NCBI RefSeq assembly: GCF_026586665.1
Contig: NZ_JAODIY010000004.1
Location: forward strand, 180,120-244,119
Length of the DNA: 64,000 bases
Reading direction: 5' to 3'
Origin: Halovenus rubra
GTDB lineage: Archaea; Halobacteriota; Halobacteria; Halobacteriales; Haloarculaceae
The notes below the pieces were generated by a model that was given only the letters and a program-made list of their open reading frames with translations, did not search any database and was not told the DNA's origin. Shown in pieces: positions 35,392-45,150 of this stretch. Within the stretch, counting starts at the first letter, position 1. Each line of letters begins with the position of its first letter. A program made the translations under genes and the position numbers.

Positions 35392-35790
35392 TTACAGGTC
35401 TGCGCTGTCGGTGACCGTAATATCCGCCTGCAGTTCCTCTCGGAGTGCGGCGTGGACGTGACAAATGTCCTCTGCACGGGCAACGACGTCGTCGACGGAG
35501 TCACCAAGGTCCGACTCAACGTGAATGTCGAATGAAATACTGGACAAGTCGTCACCGTCGTCGAGTTCAGCAGCGGATTCGACCGTGATTGTGCCAACAT
35601 CGTCGAATCCTTCTTTATCGGCCCCGACACGGAATGCAGGGATGAAACAGGACGCATAATCAGCGACCAATACTGCGTTCGGGTTCGGGCCGTCCTCATC
35701 TGTGGCGTCGACAACGAGGTCCCAGTCTCCGACGACACTCTCAGTTGTGTACCCTTCTTCACACGTGCTCGTGACGTTAATATCTGACAT
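35392..35790 (-). CDS. OsmC family peroxiredoxin-like protein
   Basis: A 132-residue OsmC/Ohr-fold protein. The two redox cysteines are visible: Cys48 in LVADYASCFIPAF and Cys110 in EDICHVHAAL, matching the OsmC pattern of one Cys at the central helix and one before a His-containing C-terminal helix. OsmC proteins reduce organic hydroperoxides using dithiol donors; activity here is inferred. The fold is short but complete. The neighbouring metallo-hydrolase gene lies upstream on the same strand. Confidence 0.88.
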   Translation of the reverse strand: MSDINVTSTCEEGYTTESVVGDWDLVVDATDEDGPNPNAVLVADYASCFIPAFRVGADKEGFDDVGTITVESAAELDDGDDLSSISFDIHVESDLGDSVDDVVARAEDICHVHAALREELQADITVTDSADL

Positions 35791-35886
35791 CACTTCCTGT
35801 TCGACCCGGGGAATGAAAACCTTGGTTATCGCCTCAGTACTTGCGGGGAAATAAGCGCTGTCCGTTAGCTGGACGGCAACTGCTTG

Positions 35887-36603
35887 CTACAGTTCGAACG
35901 TTTCGTCGCCGTCGAGTACAACCGACTCGGTGTCGGGTGCATGTGCCTGAATGTGACGCTCGAACTCTTCGGTATCGATTTCGATTGGCGGGAACGAATC
36001 GTAGTGCATCGGAACCGCGTACTCAGCGTCAACCCAGCCAGCAGCGATAGCCGCTTGCCGCGGCCCCATGGTGAAGTGGTCACCTGCCGGCAGTGCTGCT
36101 ACATCGGGTTCGAGATACGGCCCGATGACGTCTTTCATTTCGCTCATTAGGGCAGTATCGCCGGCGTGATAGAATGTCTTTGACTCGTTTTCGCTTACCT
36201 GTGCTGGCTCTGTATCCGAGATAACGAACCCTGCTGGCATCCCACCGGAGAACTCGTACTCCGTCATGAGGCCGTTTGTATGGTCTGCACGGTGCATCGT
36301 GACGTATGCGTCACCCAGCTCTAGCGTTCCACCGAGATTGAAGCCGACGGTGTTCGCTTCGTCGATATCGAACTCGTCAACGACGAAGTTGGCAAGTTCC
36401 GGCGTCGCGGCAACTGTCGCATCTCTGAACTCGCCTACATCCGCAATGTGGTCGGCGTGTCCGTGTGTCAACAGCACGTAGTCAGGGGTGAGTTCTGTCG
36501 GCTTTGTCTCTGTGTTGGGGTTGTCAAAAAACGGGTCGATCAGCAGACTGGTCGTCCCCAGTTCGACGTGCCACGTTGAGTGGCCATGCCAGGTAAGATC
36601 CAT
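35887..36603 (-). CDS. metal-dependent hydrolase (UPF0173, metallo-beta-lactamase fold)
   Basis: A 238-residue metallo-beta-lactamase-fold hydrolase beginning [20 protein letters not shown]. The HxHxDH motif is [12 protein letters not shown]. Later ligand candidates are [19 protein letters not shown] (Asp), and [11 protein letters not shown] (His). This set defines the UPF0173 group, whose substrate is not established. A TATA-like GTTTAAGTAA lies about 28 bases before the ATG (36627-36636, minus strand). It is a distant paralogue of the UlaG-like gene at 10629. Confidence 0.9.
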   Translation of the reverse strand: MDLTWHGHSTWHVELGTTSLLIDPFFDNPNTETKPTELTPDYVLLTHGHADHIADVGEFRDATVAATPELANFVVDEFDIDEANTVGFNLGGTLELGDAYVTMHRADHTNGLMTEYEFSGGMPAGFVISDTEPAQVSENESKTFYHAGDTALMSEMKDVIGPYLEPDVAALPAGDHFTMGPRQAAIAAGWVDAEYAVPMHYDSFPPIEIDTEEFERHIQAHAPDTESVVLDGDETFEL

Positions 36604-36626
36604 ACCAGTTCATGTTACTCACGACT

Positions 36627-36636
36627 GTTACTTAAA
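36627..36636 (-). promoter_or_regulatory. TATA box for the UPF0173 hydrolase gene
   Basis: Minus-strand GTTTAAGTAA, about 28 bases before the ATG at 36603. Confidence 0.5.
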
Positions 36637-36684
36637 CAATGAGGAGTCAGTCACCGTTGACACTGACCGCTCACTGACACAGCG

Positions 36685-36939
36685 TTACTGAGCCGCTGCA
36701 ATCCACTGTTCTATCTGTCTATTAATCCCCCAGAACAGAATAGTCACCATGACGATAATAGCGAGGGTTATCACTCCACCGAAGTAAATATCGTTTTCTG
36801 CCGGCAGGCCAACCAGCACAATCAGGCCGCCAGCGAGCACCATCTCGATCCCGCAACGAACGCCCGGAATCAAGAAATCTGGCTTGTCGTCGGATACGCT
36901 CGTATTTGCTCCGTCTGTGCGAGATTGCTCCGTTGCCAT
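36685..36939 (-). CDS. small two-helix membrane protein
   Basis: An 84-residue protein with an acidic N-terminal 25 residues, two hydrophobic helices (MVLAGGLIVLVGLP and VITLAIIVMVTILFWGI) and a short C-terminal helix. No family recognised. It lies between the UPF0173 gene on the same strand and the divergent HtrA gene. It is short but its composition and membrane pattern fit a real haloarchaeal gene. Confidence 0.65.
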   Translation of the reverse strand: MATEQSRTDGANTSVSDDKPDFLIPGVRCGIEMVLAGGLIVLVGLPAENDIYFGGVITLAIIVMVTILFWGINRQIEQWIAAAQ

Positions 36940-37070
36940 AGCCGTCTTTTTGTTGGCCCTGCTCTAGTATCTTCGCCACCGATTTGGCGACGCTTGGTAT
37001 ACGGTCATCGAGCTGTGAAACCGAAATCAAAGCGTCGGCAACACGAGATTTTGTTCGGTTGCTCCCGGTC

Positions 37071-37079
37071 ATTTATTAT
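37071..37079 (+). promoter_or_regulatory. TATA box for the HtrA-like gene
   Basis: ATTTATTAT centred about 26 bases before the ATG at 37101, supporting that start over the longer frame from 36984. Confidence 0.5.
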
Positions 37080-37100
37080 TGTCGCGTCCTTCCCTTTGGT

Positions 37101-38255
37101 ATGGAACAGACGGGCATGTCTCGTCGTCATCTTCTCGCCGGTGTGGGATCATTGTTGTCGGCAAGTGTGGCTGGGTGTGTGCTTCAAGCACCCGAAGAAA
37201 TCCCTTCTACTGAGTCTGAAAGCACTGATAGAAATCTTGGAGAGTTTCCCGAAACCTCCGATACGCCGGAGGGGACAATCGAAAAGCCATCCACTGAGGG
37301 CGCTCAATCAGAAGTGTACGATGCAGTCATTGATTCGGTTGCCGGTGTCGAGATTCAGACGCCCCAGGGTCCTGCAGGCGGGACCGCTTGGGTCTACAAC
37401 GACTCCTATCTTGTCACAAACGAACACGTTGTTAGCTTCGACGTCCCTCCGTACGTTCGGTTTCCGGACGCCGGGTGGCGTGAAGCTTCTGTGGTCGGCA
37501 CTGATATCCACAGTGACCTCGCTGTTATCGAGGTGACAAACAAACCGGAGAATGCCACACCGCTCCCCCTCGTCGAAGAGCCACAGGCCGTTGGTACGCC
37601 GGTGGCTGCTGTTGGCAACCCATTTAATCTGGCTGGCTCTCTTACCACCGGTGTAATTAGTGGCCTTGACCGGAACATTCGGCCTCGCGGGCAGCCGTAT
37701 AGTATTGCCGACGGTATCCAGTTTGATGCGGCAGTCAACCCCGGTAATAGCGGTGGGCCACTGGTCACCTACGGCGGTGACGTGGTCGGTGTAGTCAGTG
37801 CGGGACAGCGACAGGCACAGAATATTGGCTTTGCTATTTCGGCCGCGATGGTACAAAATGTCGTCCCCGCACTCATTGCTGACGGCGAGTACGAGCACTC
37901 ACATATGGGTATCCAACTATACGATGTTCGGCCACCAATTATTAAAGCGAATGACCTCCCTGTTACGTGGGGGGTCTACATCGATGACACACTCCCCGGC
38001 GGCCCGTCAGATGGCATCCTTGAAGGGACGACCGAAACACAAAGTGTCGACGGGAGAGATGTCCCTGTCGGTGGCGATGTCATCGTCCGTATGGGAGACT
38101 GGGCAATACCAAGTCAGGAGCGACTCTCGGCGTTTCTCGCCCTGGAAACCGACCCCGGAGACACGATTGAGATCGAAATCATTCGTAATGCCGAGCGCGA
38201 GACTATCTCCCTGACTCTTGGAGCTCGTCCGGATGACAACGACACCACACCCTGA
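37101..38255 (+). CDS. Tat-exported HtrA/DegP-like serine protease lipoprotein
   Basis: Trypsin-like protease of 384 residues. The N-terminus has a twin-arginine motif (SRRHLLAG) and lipobox SVAGC (Cys about 26), so it is exported folded and lipid-anchored. The catalytic triad is readable: His109 in TNEHVVS, Asp139 in SDLAVIEV, Ser217 in NPGNSGGP. A PDZ-like C-terminal domain follows (VNGR-type loop replaced by RDVPVGGDVIVRMGDW). HtrA proteins degrade or refold damaged extracytoplasmic proteins. Starts at 37101 or 37116 are both possible. The GT87-like gene follows 45 bases later with its own TATA box. Confidence 0.92.
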   Translation: MEQTGMSRRHLLAGVGSLLSASVAGCVLQAPEEIPSTESESTDRNLGEFPETSDTPEGTIEKPSTEGAQSEVYDAVIDSVAGVEIQTPQGPAGGTAWVYNDSYLVTNEHVVSFDVPPYVRFPDAGWREASVVGTDIHSDLAVIEVTNKPENATPLPLVEEPQAVGTPVAAVGNPFNLAGSLTTGVISGLDRNIRPRGQPYSIADGIQFDAAVNPGNSGGPLVTYGGDVVGVVSAGQRQAQNIGFAISAAMVQNVVPALIADGEYEHSHMGIQLYDVRPPIIKANDLPVTWGVYIDDTLPGGPSDGILEGTTETQSVDGRDVPVGGDVIVRMGDWAIPSQERLSAFLALETDPGDTIEIEIIRNAERETISLTLGARPDDNDTTP

Positions 38256-38270
38256 CCCAAAGCCGACCTG

Positions 38271-38278
38271 TTTTATAC
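38271..38278 (+). promoter_or_regulatory. TATA box for the GT87-like gene
   Basis: TTTTATAC about 27 bases before the GTG at 38301, supporting that GTG as the start. Confidence 0.5.
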
Positions 38279-38300
38279 GCTGTCGACTGATACACCTCGT

Positions 38301-39542
38301 GTGTCAGCCGACCGCCCAGATGACTGTGGCCGTGACCGCTCAGTGACGCCGCCACGGAGTGCACGCCTCGTCCTTCTTTTTGGGATTCTCTCTGGGTGTC
38401 TGAGCGTCGTTGCTGTTCCCCTTGTCGCACCCGAGCAGTTCATGCTCGCCTCTGATGTCTACTATTATGCAGCAGACGCGTTGCTCTCTGGGGGTGATAT
38501 CTACAATGTGGCCCCGCCGGATAGAAGCGGTTATCACTACATCTATCCGCCGGTTATCATCTTCGTGTTTGTGCCACATGTCTTTCTTGGTGGTCCCGGA
38601 GCCGCGTTCGCCGTCCAGACCGTATTGAACACTGGCTTTGCCGTGGGTATCGCCGTGTTCCTCTGGCGCGCACTTTCACGACGGAATGTGGCTCTCACAT
38701 GGATTGACTGGCTGTTGCTGACCGGTTTTGGGCTTTTTTCTTCTTACAGTGCGATTACGGTGGTTAACGGACAAGTGACACTCTGGCTTGGATTTGCGGT
38801 TGCAGCTGGCCTCGATGCTCTTGACCGGGACCGTGACGCCGTCGCAGGTATTGCCTTTGCGGGGGCCGCATTGGTCAAAGTGTTCCCCGCAGTGCTTGGT
38901 CTCTGGTTGCTCCGCCGTCGGTCATACCGGGCCGTCGTGGCTGCTGTGGTGTTTGGCTTCGCTGGCATACTTGTGGGAATCTTCGCGTTGGGGCCAGATG
39001 TAACTGAGACCTACTTTACCGAGGTACTCACGGGACGGTACGACGGGTTCGACGGCGCTCCGGAGCCAGCAGCAACCAGAGGCGGGGCCCAGCGGCAGGT
39101 AGCGGCGATTTTCGGTATCGGTCCGCCGTATGTAACGCCGCTTGCTGCAGTCGTTCTTGGGCCGATTCTGGGATATCTCTATCTCGATGTTGGAACCGAC
39201 AACAAAAAGAACGCAACCGTGCTTGGGACGGTGTTGGTCGCACTGCTGTTTTTTCCCCTCCAGCGACTCTACATGGTCTTATTTATCGTGCCACTCGTGG
39301 TCCTTCTCTACCGACTGCCATCTGGTCGCCCGCGACAACTGCTGGTCGTCGGGACGCTTGTCTCAACAGTGCGTGTTAGCTTTCCTGTTGTCGAGACGGC
39401 TGTGCGTGGACTGGGAGTTGCTGGCCCACTTGAGTCGGCGCTGTTAGCTGTTGGGCATCGATTTTACGAGGTTATTCTGTTCCCGACGCTTGGCATGTGG
39501 CTGTTGCTTTTGGGCTGTGTGTTTGTTCACGTTGACCTGTGA
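38301..39542 (+). CDS. GT87-like (DUF2029) membrane glycosyltransferase
   Basis: A 413-residue polytopic protein with about ten hydrophobic helices. It fits the DUF2029/GT87 family of polyprenyl-phosphate-sugar dependent mannosyltransferases: an external loop after helix 1 with LASDVYYYAADALLSGGDIY and YPPVIIFVFVPHVFL, containing the candidate catalytic Asp, and ALVKVFPAVLGLWLL further on. In archaea such enzymes may glycosylate lipids or S-layer proteins; no substrate can be assigned. It converges with rps2. Confidence 0.82.
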   Translation: MSADRPDDCGRDRSVTPPRSARLVLLFGILSGCLSVVAVPLVAPEQFMLASDVYYYAADALLSGGDIYNVAPPDRSGYHYIYPPVIIFVFVPHVFLGGPGAAFAVQTVLNTGFAVGIAVFLWRALSRRNVALTWIDWLLLTGFGLFSSYSAITVVNGQVTLWLGFAVAAGLDALDRDRDAVAGIAFAGAALVKVFPAVLGLWLLRRRSYRAVVAAVVFGFAGILVGIFALGPDVTETYFTEVLTGRYDGFDGAPEPAATRGGAQRQVAAIFGIGPPYVTPLAAVVLGPILGYLYLDVGTDNKKNATVLGTVLVALLFFPLQRLYMVLFIVPLVVLLYRLPSGRPRQLLVVGTLVSTVRVSFPVVETAVRGLGVAGPLESALLAVGHRFYEVILFPTLGMWLLLLGCVFVHVDL

Positions 39543-39653
39543 CGCTCGGTCCACAGCCAGTGTGGTCTCACTATTCGCTTGAGAGAAGCGTCGCCACTGG
39601 TCAGCAATTCGAATCGGGAGAACTGCACACGCTGTCAGTCGAAAACCCGAAAC

Positions 39654-40439
39654 TCAGATATCGCTTTCGAAGTCCTCAAGCGAGTAGGCAGGCTTGGCAC
39701 CGCGGCGGTCCAGCGTTTCGTTGGCAAGCAGCCAGTAGACCACAGACAGTGCTTTGCGACCCTTGTTGTTGGTTGGGACCACGAGATCAACGTTGCTCGT
39801 GGTGTTGTTGGAGTCACACATGGCAATCACTGGGATGCCAACCGTAATGGCTTCCTTGACAGCCTGTGCGTCCCCGATTGGGTCAGTTACAACGACTACG
39901 TCGGGCTCGATGTAGCCATCGTATTTGGGGTTCGTCAGTGTGCCGGGGATGAACCGACCGGTCCAGGCGCGTGCGCCCACTGCCTCGGCAAACTTCTCAG
40001 CCGGGAACCGACCGTACTGGCGCGACGATGTAACCAGAATCTGCTCTGGCTCGTAGTTCGCGAGGAAGTCCGCAGCCGTCCGAATACGGCTGTCAGTCAT
40101 CGCGACGTCAAGGACGTAGAGTCCGTCGGTCCTGACCCGGTGGATGAACCGTTCCATGTCCGAGGTCTTCTGTTGAGTCCCGATGTGAACACCGGAGCCC
40201 AGATAGTCCTCGACAGGAATGAGGAGGTCAGCATCCTCGTCGGACATGACATCCTCGTCAAGCGTGCTTTCGTTATCCGACGCTTCGTCGTCAACTGGTT
40301 CTGCCTCAGCCTCGTCGGCTTCGGCGGGTGGTTCCGCTTCCGTCTCGGCCTCGGCAGCCTGCTCCTCGGTCGTCCCGTCTGTTTCGGGGTCGACGTTGGC
40401 GTCGGACTCCTCGAGACCGTCGTTATCGTTTCCGCTCAT
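39654..40439 (-). CDS. rps2: ribosomal protein uS2
   Basis: Small-subunit ribosomal protein S2, 261 residues. The archaeal core begins [20 protein letters not shown] at about residue 72 and includes [41 protein letters not shown] and [16 protein letters not shown]. Before it is an unusually long acidic, low-complexity extension of about 70 residues rich in Glu, Asp and Ala, probably a halophilic adaptation. It is the last gene of the operon and overlaps eno by 4 bases. A mevalonate kinase gene does not follow it here. Confidence 0.97.
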   Translation of the reverse strand: MSGNDNDGLEESDANVDPETDGTTEEQAAEAETEAEPPAEADEAEAEPVDDEASDNESTLDEDVMSDEDADLLIPVEDYLGSGVHIGTQQKTSDMERFIHRVRTDGLYVLDVAMTDSRIRTAADFLANYEPEQILVTSSRQYGRFPAEKFAEAVGARAWTGRFIPGTLTNPKYDGYIEPDVVVVTDPIGDAQAVKEAITVGIPVIAMCDSNNTTSNVDLVVPTNNKGRKALSVVYWLLANETLDRRGAKPAYSLEDFESDI

Positions 40440-41638
40440 GCGTTATGTTCAATTCTGATGAGTTCGTTCAGCTTTGCCGTCCGCTCGCCGCCGACAACGC
40501 CTGTCTTGATGAACGGGGCGTCAGTAGCGACAGCGAGGTGTGCAATCGTCGTATCTTCCGTCTCTCCGCTCCGGTGTGAAATAACCGGCTCGTACCCGTT
40601 CCGTCGGGCAAGTTCAACTGCGTCGACCGTCTCTGAGAGCGTCCCAATCTGGTTGGGCTTAATCAGAATGCTGTTTGCAGCCCCCATTTCGGTACCGCGT
40701 TCGAGGCGTTCGACGTTGGTCACGAACAGGTCGTCACCACAGATGTGGGTCCCCTGGCCGACGCGCTCTGTCAGGGTGACATAGCCCTCGAAGTCGTCTT
40801 CGTCAAGGGGATCCTCGACGTAGATCAGGTTATATTCCTCGATGAGCTCTGTGATGTAGTCGATTTGCTCGCCGGTATCACGAGTCTGCTCACCGTAGCG
40901 GTAGACCTCTTTGTCGGCATCGTACAACTCCGCGGCGGCTACGTCCAGTCCGAGCCGGATTTCGAAGCCGACATCGTCTTCGACAGTCTCGATTGCTGCC
41001 GACACGATGTCGAACGCACTCCCGTCGTCGACTGATGGTGCCCATGCACCTTCGTCGCCTTTCCCACAGGAAAGTCCCTGCTCGTCGAGTTGGTCCCGTA
41101 CTGCGCTGTGGACGGCTGCGTTGGCGAAGATTGCCTCCTCAACCGATGGAGCGCCGACGGGCGCAGCGAGGAACTCCTGGATATGTGTGGCATCTGCAGC
41201 GTGTTCGCCGCCGCCCACAACGTTGCCAAGCGGCGTAGGGAAGGTATCCCCGCGGAACGTGCCACCAAGATGCTGGAATAGTGGTGCACCGAGTACGTCG
41301 GCGGCTGCCTTGGCACCAGCCATCGAGATGGCGACTGCACTGTTGGCACCAATATGCGAGAAGTCGTCAGTGCTATCGGCAGCACGGAGCGCGTTGTCGA
41401 TATCTCGCTGATTGCCGGCATAGACCTCTCCGACAAGACGAGGAATCGCTCGCTCGCGTGCGCCGGCGATTGCCTCACCGACAGGCAACTCAATTGCTTC
41501 GTACTCTCCGGTACTTGCTCCGGATGGCGCCTTTGCACGCCCGAAGCCGCCGCTTTCCGTTCGAACGTCAGCCTCGACAGTCGGGTTACCGCGTGAGTCG
41601 AGTACCCGCCGCAGGCGGACGTCCGTGACGAGCGTCAC
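40436..41638 (-). CDS. eno: enolase
   Basis: Glycolytic/gluconeogenic 2-phosphoglycerate dehydratase, 400 residues. Motifs: [26 protein letters not shown], the catalytic region [11 protein letters not shown], metal ligands in [14 protein letters not shown] and [27 protein letters not shown] and [19 protein letters not shown]. It sits inside a ribosomal/RNA polymerase operon, a long-known archaeal arrangement, overlapping rps2 and rpoK by 4 bases each. Confidence 0.98.
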   Translation of the reverse strand: MTLVTDVRLRRVLDSRGNPTVEADVRTESGGFGRAKAPSGASTGEYEAIELPVGEAIAGARERAIPRLVGEVYAGNQRDIDNALRAADSTDDFSHIGANSAVAISMAGAKAAADVLGAPLFQHLGGTFRGDTFPTPLGNVVGGGEHAADATHIQEFLAAPVGAPSVEEAIFANAAVHSAVRDQLDEQGLSCGKGDEGAWAPSVDDGSAFDIVSAAIETVEDDVGFEIRLGLDVAAAELYDADKEVYRYGEQTRDTGEQIDYITELIEEYNLIYVEDPLDEDDFEGYVTLTERVGQGTHICGDDLFVTNVERLERGTEMGAANSILIKPNQIGTLSETVDAVELARRNGYEPVISHRSGETEDTTIAHLAVATDAPFIKTGVVGGERTAKLNELIRIEHNA

Positions 41639-41814
41639 GCACGGTCACCTCGCCGCACAGTGAATGGCAACACACCCTCGTCGTACTCCTGAGCAGCGAT
41701 GAGAATTGGCTCTCGCTGGTCGGTTTCGACGAGTACCGGTGCGCCGTAGGCTACCTGTAGGGCTCGTGCGCCGATGATTCGCGCCTTCTCGTAGCGATTA
41801 TCTGGTTTCGACAT
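41635..41814 (-). CDS. rpoK: DNA-directed RNA polymerase subunit K
   Basis: Omega/RPB6-type small subunit of archaeal RNA polymerase, 59 residues. The start [20 protein letters not shown] is the family N-terminus (ATG 41814), and [20 protein letters not shown] follows. The longer frame to 41973 is an artefact, because its upstream part overlaps rpoN out of frame. It starts one base after the rpoN stop and overlaps eno. Confidence 0.97.
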   Translation of the reverse strand: MSKPDNRYEKARIIGARALQVAYGAPVLVETDQREPILIAAQEYDEGVLPFTVRRGDRA

Positions 41815-41815
41815 A

Positions 41816-42016
41816 CTATTGATATGGTGCGACGATGTCGACGAGGTCCTTGTGCGAGACAAGCATCCGTCGACAGCAGTGTCGTTCGATGCCCAGTTCG
41901 TCGAGGACCTTTTCGGGGTCTTCTGGCTCGTCAGCTTCTTTCGTGCGATGCTTAAACTCTTCCCAGTGCTCACCGACGACGGTCCCGCACGTGAAACACC
42001 GGACTGGTACCATCAT
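41816..42016 (-). CDS. rpoN: DNA-directed RNA polymerase subunit N
   Basis: RPB10-type subunit, 66 residues, beginning [20 protein letters not shown]. It binds one zinc through CFTCG near the start and the CC pair in ERHCCRRM. The ATG at 42016 (MM) is the usual archaeal start. It sits between rps9 and rpoK as in other archaea. Confidence 0.98.
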   Translation of the reverse strand: MMVPVRCFTCGTVVGEHWEEFKHRTKEADEPEDPEKVLDELGIERHCCRRMLVSHKDLVDIVAPYQ

Positions 42017-42023
42017 GGCTGTA

Positions 42024-42422
42024 TCACCGGTAAGATTTCTGGTAGCGGGCACGAGCGCCCGGGCCGCCCCATTTCTTGGCCTCACGCTGTCGGACATCGT
42101 TGACCAGTAGCGACCGGTCGAACTCCATGAATGCATCGCGCAACTCTGCGTCGTTCGTGTACTGGACGAGTCCGCGGGCAATTGCCGTTCGTGCGGCGTC
42201 AGCCTGCCCCATCACACCACCGCCTTCGACGGTGATGTCGATGTCGACCTCCTCGCGCAGCGGGTCGTCGATAACGCGGAACGGTTCCAGAATCTTCAGT
42301 TGGGCCGACTCTGGGTCGTACAACTCGACCGGTCGGGCGTTGATGCGGACCTTGCCGGTCCCCTCCCGAACGGTCGCTCGCGCGATTGCCGTCTTCTTCT
42401 TGCCTGATGTGTTCGTTACCAT
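42024..42422 (-). CDS. rps9: ribosomal protein uS9
   Basis: Small-subunit protein S9, 132 residues. Motifs: [20 protein letters not shown] at the N-terminus, [20 protein letters not shown], and the tRNA-contacting basic tail [17 protein letters not shown]. It overlaps rpl13 by 7 bases, indicating coupled translation. Confidence 0.98.
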   Translation of the reverse strand: MVTNTSGKKKTAIARATVREGTGKVRINARPVELYDPESAQLKILEPFRVIDDPLREEVDIDITVEGGGVMGQADAARTAIARGLVQYTNDAELRDAFMEFDRSLLVNDVRQREAKKWGGPGARARYQKSYR

Positions 42423-42859
42423 GTTACGTTTGCTCCGAGTGATTCGCTAATGTCTCCCAGTGAGACAAACTTGATGTTCGAAAGCCTGTCCAGGGATGTT
42501 CCGTCAAGCACGTTCGCTTCCATGTCTCCCTCGTAGGGGTTGCCGACGTAGATGCGGACGTTCTCGAAGGCCTCACGGCCTCGCGTGCTCTTGTACGGCA
42601 GCATTCCTCGCACTGCTCGCTTGAAGATTCGGTCCGGTCGCTTCGGATAGTATGGACCGCGGTCCGACCCAAGCTCGCGGCGCTTGGTGTAAGTTCCCAT
42701 AATGTCGTCCTCGTTGCCGGTGATGACAGCCTGTTCGGCGTTGACCACTGCAACGGTCTGACCGTCAAGCGTCTTTTCGGCAACCTGTGAGGCGACACGA
42801 CCCATGATACAGTCACGGGCGTCAACGACGATATCTGCATCAAACTCTGCGATGCTCAT
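42416..42859 (-). CDS. rpl13: ribosomal protein uL13
   Basis: Large-subunit protein L13, 147 residues. Motifs: [56 protein letters not shown] and VYVGNP-type [11 protein letters not shown]. Overlaps rpl18e by 4 bases and rps9 by 7. Confidence 0.98.
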   Translation of the reverse strand: MSIAEFDADIVVDARDCIMGRVASQVAEKTLDGQTVAVVNAEQAVITGNEDDIMGTYTKRRELGSDRGPYYPKRPDRIFKRAVRGMLPYKSTRGREAFENVRIYVGNPYEGDMEANVLDGTSLDRLSNIKFVSLGDISESLGANVTW

Positions 42860-43206
42860 CGAATCACCCGTACGTTCGAGGCTTCCGGATTCTGTTCAAG
42901 TATCTGTTCGAGTTCCATAGTCTCACCGACCTGGTCGATTTTGGTCTTCGCAGTGCCCGAAAAGTCGACAGCGGCGACGGCTACCTCTTTGTTGAGGGAA
43001 CCGCTGCCGAGGACTTTTCCCGGCACGACGACTGTTTCATCCTCCTGAGCGTACCGCTCGATGCGGCCCAGGTTGACTTCTGCGTGCGTCCGCCGCGGCT
43101 TCTCCAGTCGCTCGGCGACGTCGCTCCAGACGTCGCTGCCGGAGTTCCGGGCAGCCGACTTCAGGTCGGCGATGAGACTCTTAAGTCTCGGGTTTGTCTT
43201 GCTCAT
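42856..43206 (-). CDS. rpl18e: ribosomal protein eL18 (L18e)
   Basis: Large-subunit protein L18e, 116 residues, beginning [20 protein letters not shown] with [20 protein letters not shown] in the centre. A GGAGGT Shine-Dalgarno sequence lies in the 18 bases between the tRNA-Leu 3' end and the ATG, so the mRNA is probably released by tRNA processing and then translated from this site. Confidence 0.97.
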   Translation of the reverse strand: MSKTNPRLKSLIADLKSAARNSGSDVWSDVAERLEKPRRTHAEVNLGRIERYAQEDETVVVPGKVLGSGSLNKEVAVAAVDFSGTAKTKIDQVGETMELEQILEQNPEASNVRVIR

Positions 43207-43224
43207 AACCTACCTCCTAAAAAA

Positions 43225-43309
43225 TGCAGGGAGCAGGATTTGAACCTGCGGACCCCTACGGGACAGCGCCCTGAACGCTGCGCCGTTGGCCTGACTTGGC
43301 TATCCCTGC
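43225..43309 (-). tRNA. tRNA-Leu (anticodon CAG)
   Basis: 85-base type II tRNA on the minus strand. Acceptor stem GCAGGGA/TCCCTGC with discriminator A; anticodon stem CAGCG/CGCTG around loop TTCAGGG, giving anticodon CAG; a long variable arm TCCCGTAGGGGTCC; T arm GCAGG-TTCAAAT-CCTGC. CCA is not encoded. No intron. It directly precedes rpl18e. Confidence 0.97.
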
Positions 43310-43447
43310 GTGCGTATACTGGTTGTTGTGACCCCCACAAACCCCTTTCGGTCCGTCGGTCAGCGCCGCTCTCCGGCGTGACCAATGGTGCCAGCACGCG
43401 CTCTCCGCGCCCGGCTGCCGTCGTACGGTGGGGGTGTCCAATCATTG

Positions 43448-44236
43448 CTATAGTGCGACTGCGTCTTTGAGTTCGTTGGCGCGTGATCCGAGTGTGTTAG
43501 CGGCTAGCTCCACGAGTTCATCCGCAGTGAGCGAGCCGTCCGTCTCGACGTCGAAAACAAACGCATCCGGAACGTCTTTGACTGTCACTTCTTTCCCGGG
43601 ATACCGGTTCGTGAGGTCGTTCTCGAACTCACCGGTCGGAACGAGATCGCCGTTTTCGGGTGTTCCGTCACCAGTCTCAGCAGCGTGTTCGGCTTCCTGC
43701 TCTTCGAGGACGCCCCGAAGAATGTGTGGCTCTCCGTCGTCGAACTCGCTTTTCTCACCGACAACTTCGACAGTCTGGAGATGACGGTAGCCCACAGCAA
43801 CGCCACCCTGATGTTTGGCGTGTTCGTTGCCAACATCGAGAACCGCGTCGGCCTCAATCTCTAGTCGCTGCCCGTCTTTGAGGTCGATAATCGGGATGTT
43901 ATCGTCGGCGACAGTGACTGACCCATCTCCTGGGACGAGATCGCCTGAATATGCGGTCTCGGGCCCCGATACGTCGAGCGAGAGGGTCACTTCGTCACCA
44001 ATTTCAAACTCGTTTGGTGGCGTCTTTAGCGGGACCAGTCCAAGTCGGAGACCGATCTGCTCGTCGAACATTACGCTCGAGTTCTCGATGAAACGAACGG
44101 TGTCGATACTGAGCGTCGGCACGTCTGCGATCATTGCCCGGCGAATGCCGTTGGCAAACGCTGGCGTTACCGAACGGACAACGAATCGTGCGTTTCGTTC
44201 GCTACGTTCGACGAACTGGACCTCGTATTCGGACAT
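43448..44236 (-). CDS. rpoD: DNA-directed RNA polymerase subunit D
   Basis: RPB3/alpha-like assembly subunit, 262 residues. Motifs: [40 protein letters not shown] and [13 protein letters not shown] see no cysteine in the protein, so the Fe-S cluster domain found in some archaeal RpoD subunits is not functional here. Acidic insert around residues 185-215. It follows rps11 by 2 bases. The 138 bases downstream lead to tRNA-Leu without an obvious separate promoter. Confidence 0.97.
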   Translation of the reverse strand: MSEYEVQFVERSERNARFVVRSVTPAFANGIRRAMIADVPTLSIDTVRFIENSSVMFDEQIGLRLGLVPLKTPPNEFEIGDEVTLSLDVSGPETAYSGDLVPGDGSVTVADDNIPIIDLKDGQRLEIEADAVLDVGNEHAKHQGGVAVGYRHLQTVEVVGEKSEFDDGEPHILRGVLEEQEAEHAAETGDGTPENGDLVPTGEFENDLTNRYPGKEVTVKDVPDAFVFDVETDGSLTADELVELAANTLGSRANELKDAVAL

Positions 44237-44238
44237 GA

Positions 44239-44625
44239 TTAGAAGCCCGCGTTCTTTGGACCGCGTGTCCCGTCGTGTGGAATCGGCGTCACGTCTTCGA
44301 TACGACCGATTTCGAGTCCGGCACGAGCGAGTGCTTTAATTGTCGCCTGCGCACCCGGTCCGGGGTTTGTCTGCTGGTTTCCGCCTGGACCACGAACGCG
44401 GACGTGGACGCCTTCGACGCCCTGATTTCGTACGTCTTCGGCGACTTCTTCTGCCATCTGCATAGCGGCGTATGGCGAAGCTTCGTCACGGTTCTGCTTG
44501 ACGACCGTTCCGCCGCTGGACTTGGCCAGCGTTTCTGCGCCGGTCTGGTCCGTGATGGTGATGATAGTGTTATTGAACGATGCGTGCACGTGGGCGATGC
44601 CCCAGATACTTTCTTCCTCTGGCAT
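44239..44625 (-). CDS. rps11: ribosomal protein uS11
   Basis: Small-subunit protein S11, 128 residues. Motifs: [59 protein letters not shown] and [15 protein letters not shown]. It is immediately downstream of rps4 with no gap. Confidence 0.98.
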   Translation of the reverse strand: MPEEESIWGIAHVHASFNNTIITITDQTGAETLAKSSGGTVVKQNRDEASPYAAMQMAEEVAEDVRNQGVEGVHVRVRGPGGNQQTNPGPGAQATIKALARAGLEIGRIEDVTPIPHDGTRGPKNAGF

Positions 44626-45150
44626 TTATTGGTCCTCCGCTCGTTCGGGGTGGAGTTCGTCACTCAGCGCTGAACTCTCGTCGAAGGCGACAGAGTGCTC
44701 CTCGTCGGCGTCAACCTTGTACGACGGCCGCTGAACGCGTGCACCGTTGACGGTGATATGGCCGTGCGAGATGAACTGTCGAGCCTGGCCGACGCTGTTG
44801 GCCAGTCCGTTCCGGTAAACAACCGTCTGAAGACGGCGCTCCAGAATATCGGTCACTTCCAACGATAGCACGTCCGCCAGCGACTCCTGCTCGTCAAGAA
44901 TGTCGAGGCGCTGGAGGCGGGCCACGAACTCGGAGCGCTCGGCTTCGGCTTGACTCTCGTCGCCGCCGGTTGCCCCGAGTGCGTCTCGGGCTTCACGTCG
45001 GTACTGGCGCAGTTCGGACTCGGCGCGCCAAAGCTCTTCTTTGTTTTTGAGTCCGTACTTCCCAAGAAGGCCGGATTCCTCGGCGATACGTTCTTCCTGA
45101 TACGGATGATTCGGTGTTTCGTAGAACGTTGTGTTAGTTCCGAGTGCCAT
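44626..45150 (-). CDS. rps4: ribosomal protein uS4
   Basis: Small-subunit protein S4, 174 residues, beginning [20 protein letters not shown]. The S4 RNA-binding domain is [20 protein letters not shown]-like sequence followed by [19 protein letters not shown]. Its start overlaps the rps13 stop by one base. Confidence 0.98.
   Translation of the reverse strand: MALGTNTTFYETPNHPYQEERIAEESGLLGKYGLKNKEELWRAESELRQYRREARDALGATGGDESQAEAERSEFVARLQRLDILDEQESLADVLSLEVTDILERRLQTVVYRNGLANSVGQARQFISHGHITVNGARVQRPSYKVDADEEHSVAFDESSALSDELHPERAEDQ

Noticed and set aside
39579-40784. 401-residue open frame across rps2 and eno on the plus strand
   Set aside because: Antisense to two certain genes; its composition is not haloarchaeal and it crosses their boundary.
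43084-43470. 128-residue frame over tRNA-Leu and rpl18e
   Set aside because: Crosses a tRNA gene and runs antisense to rpl18e; chance frame.
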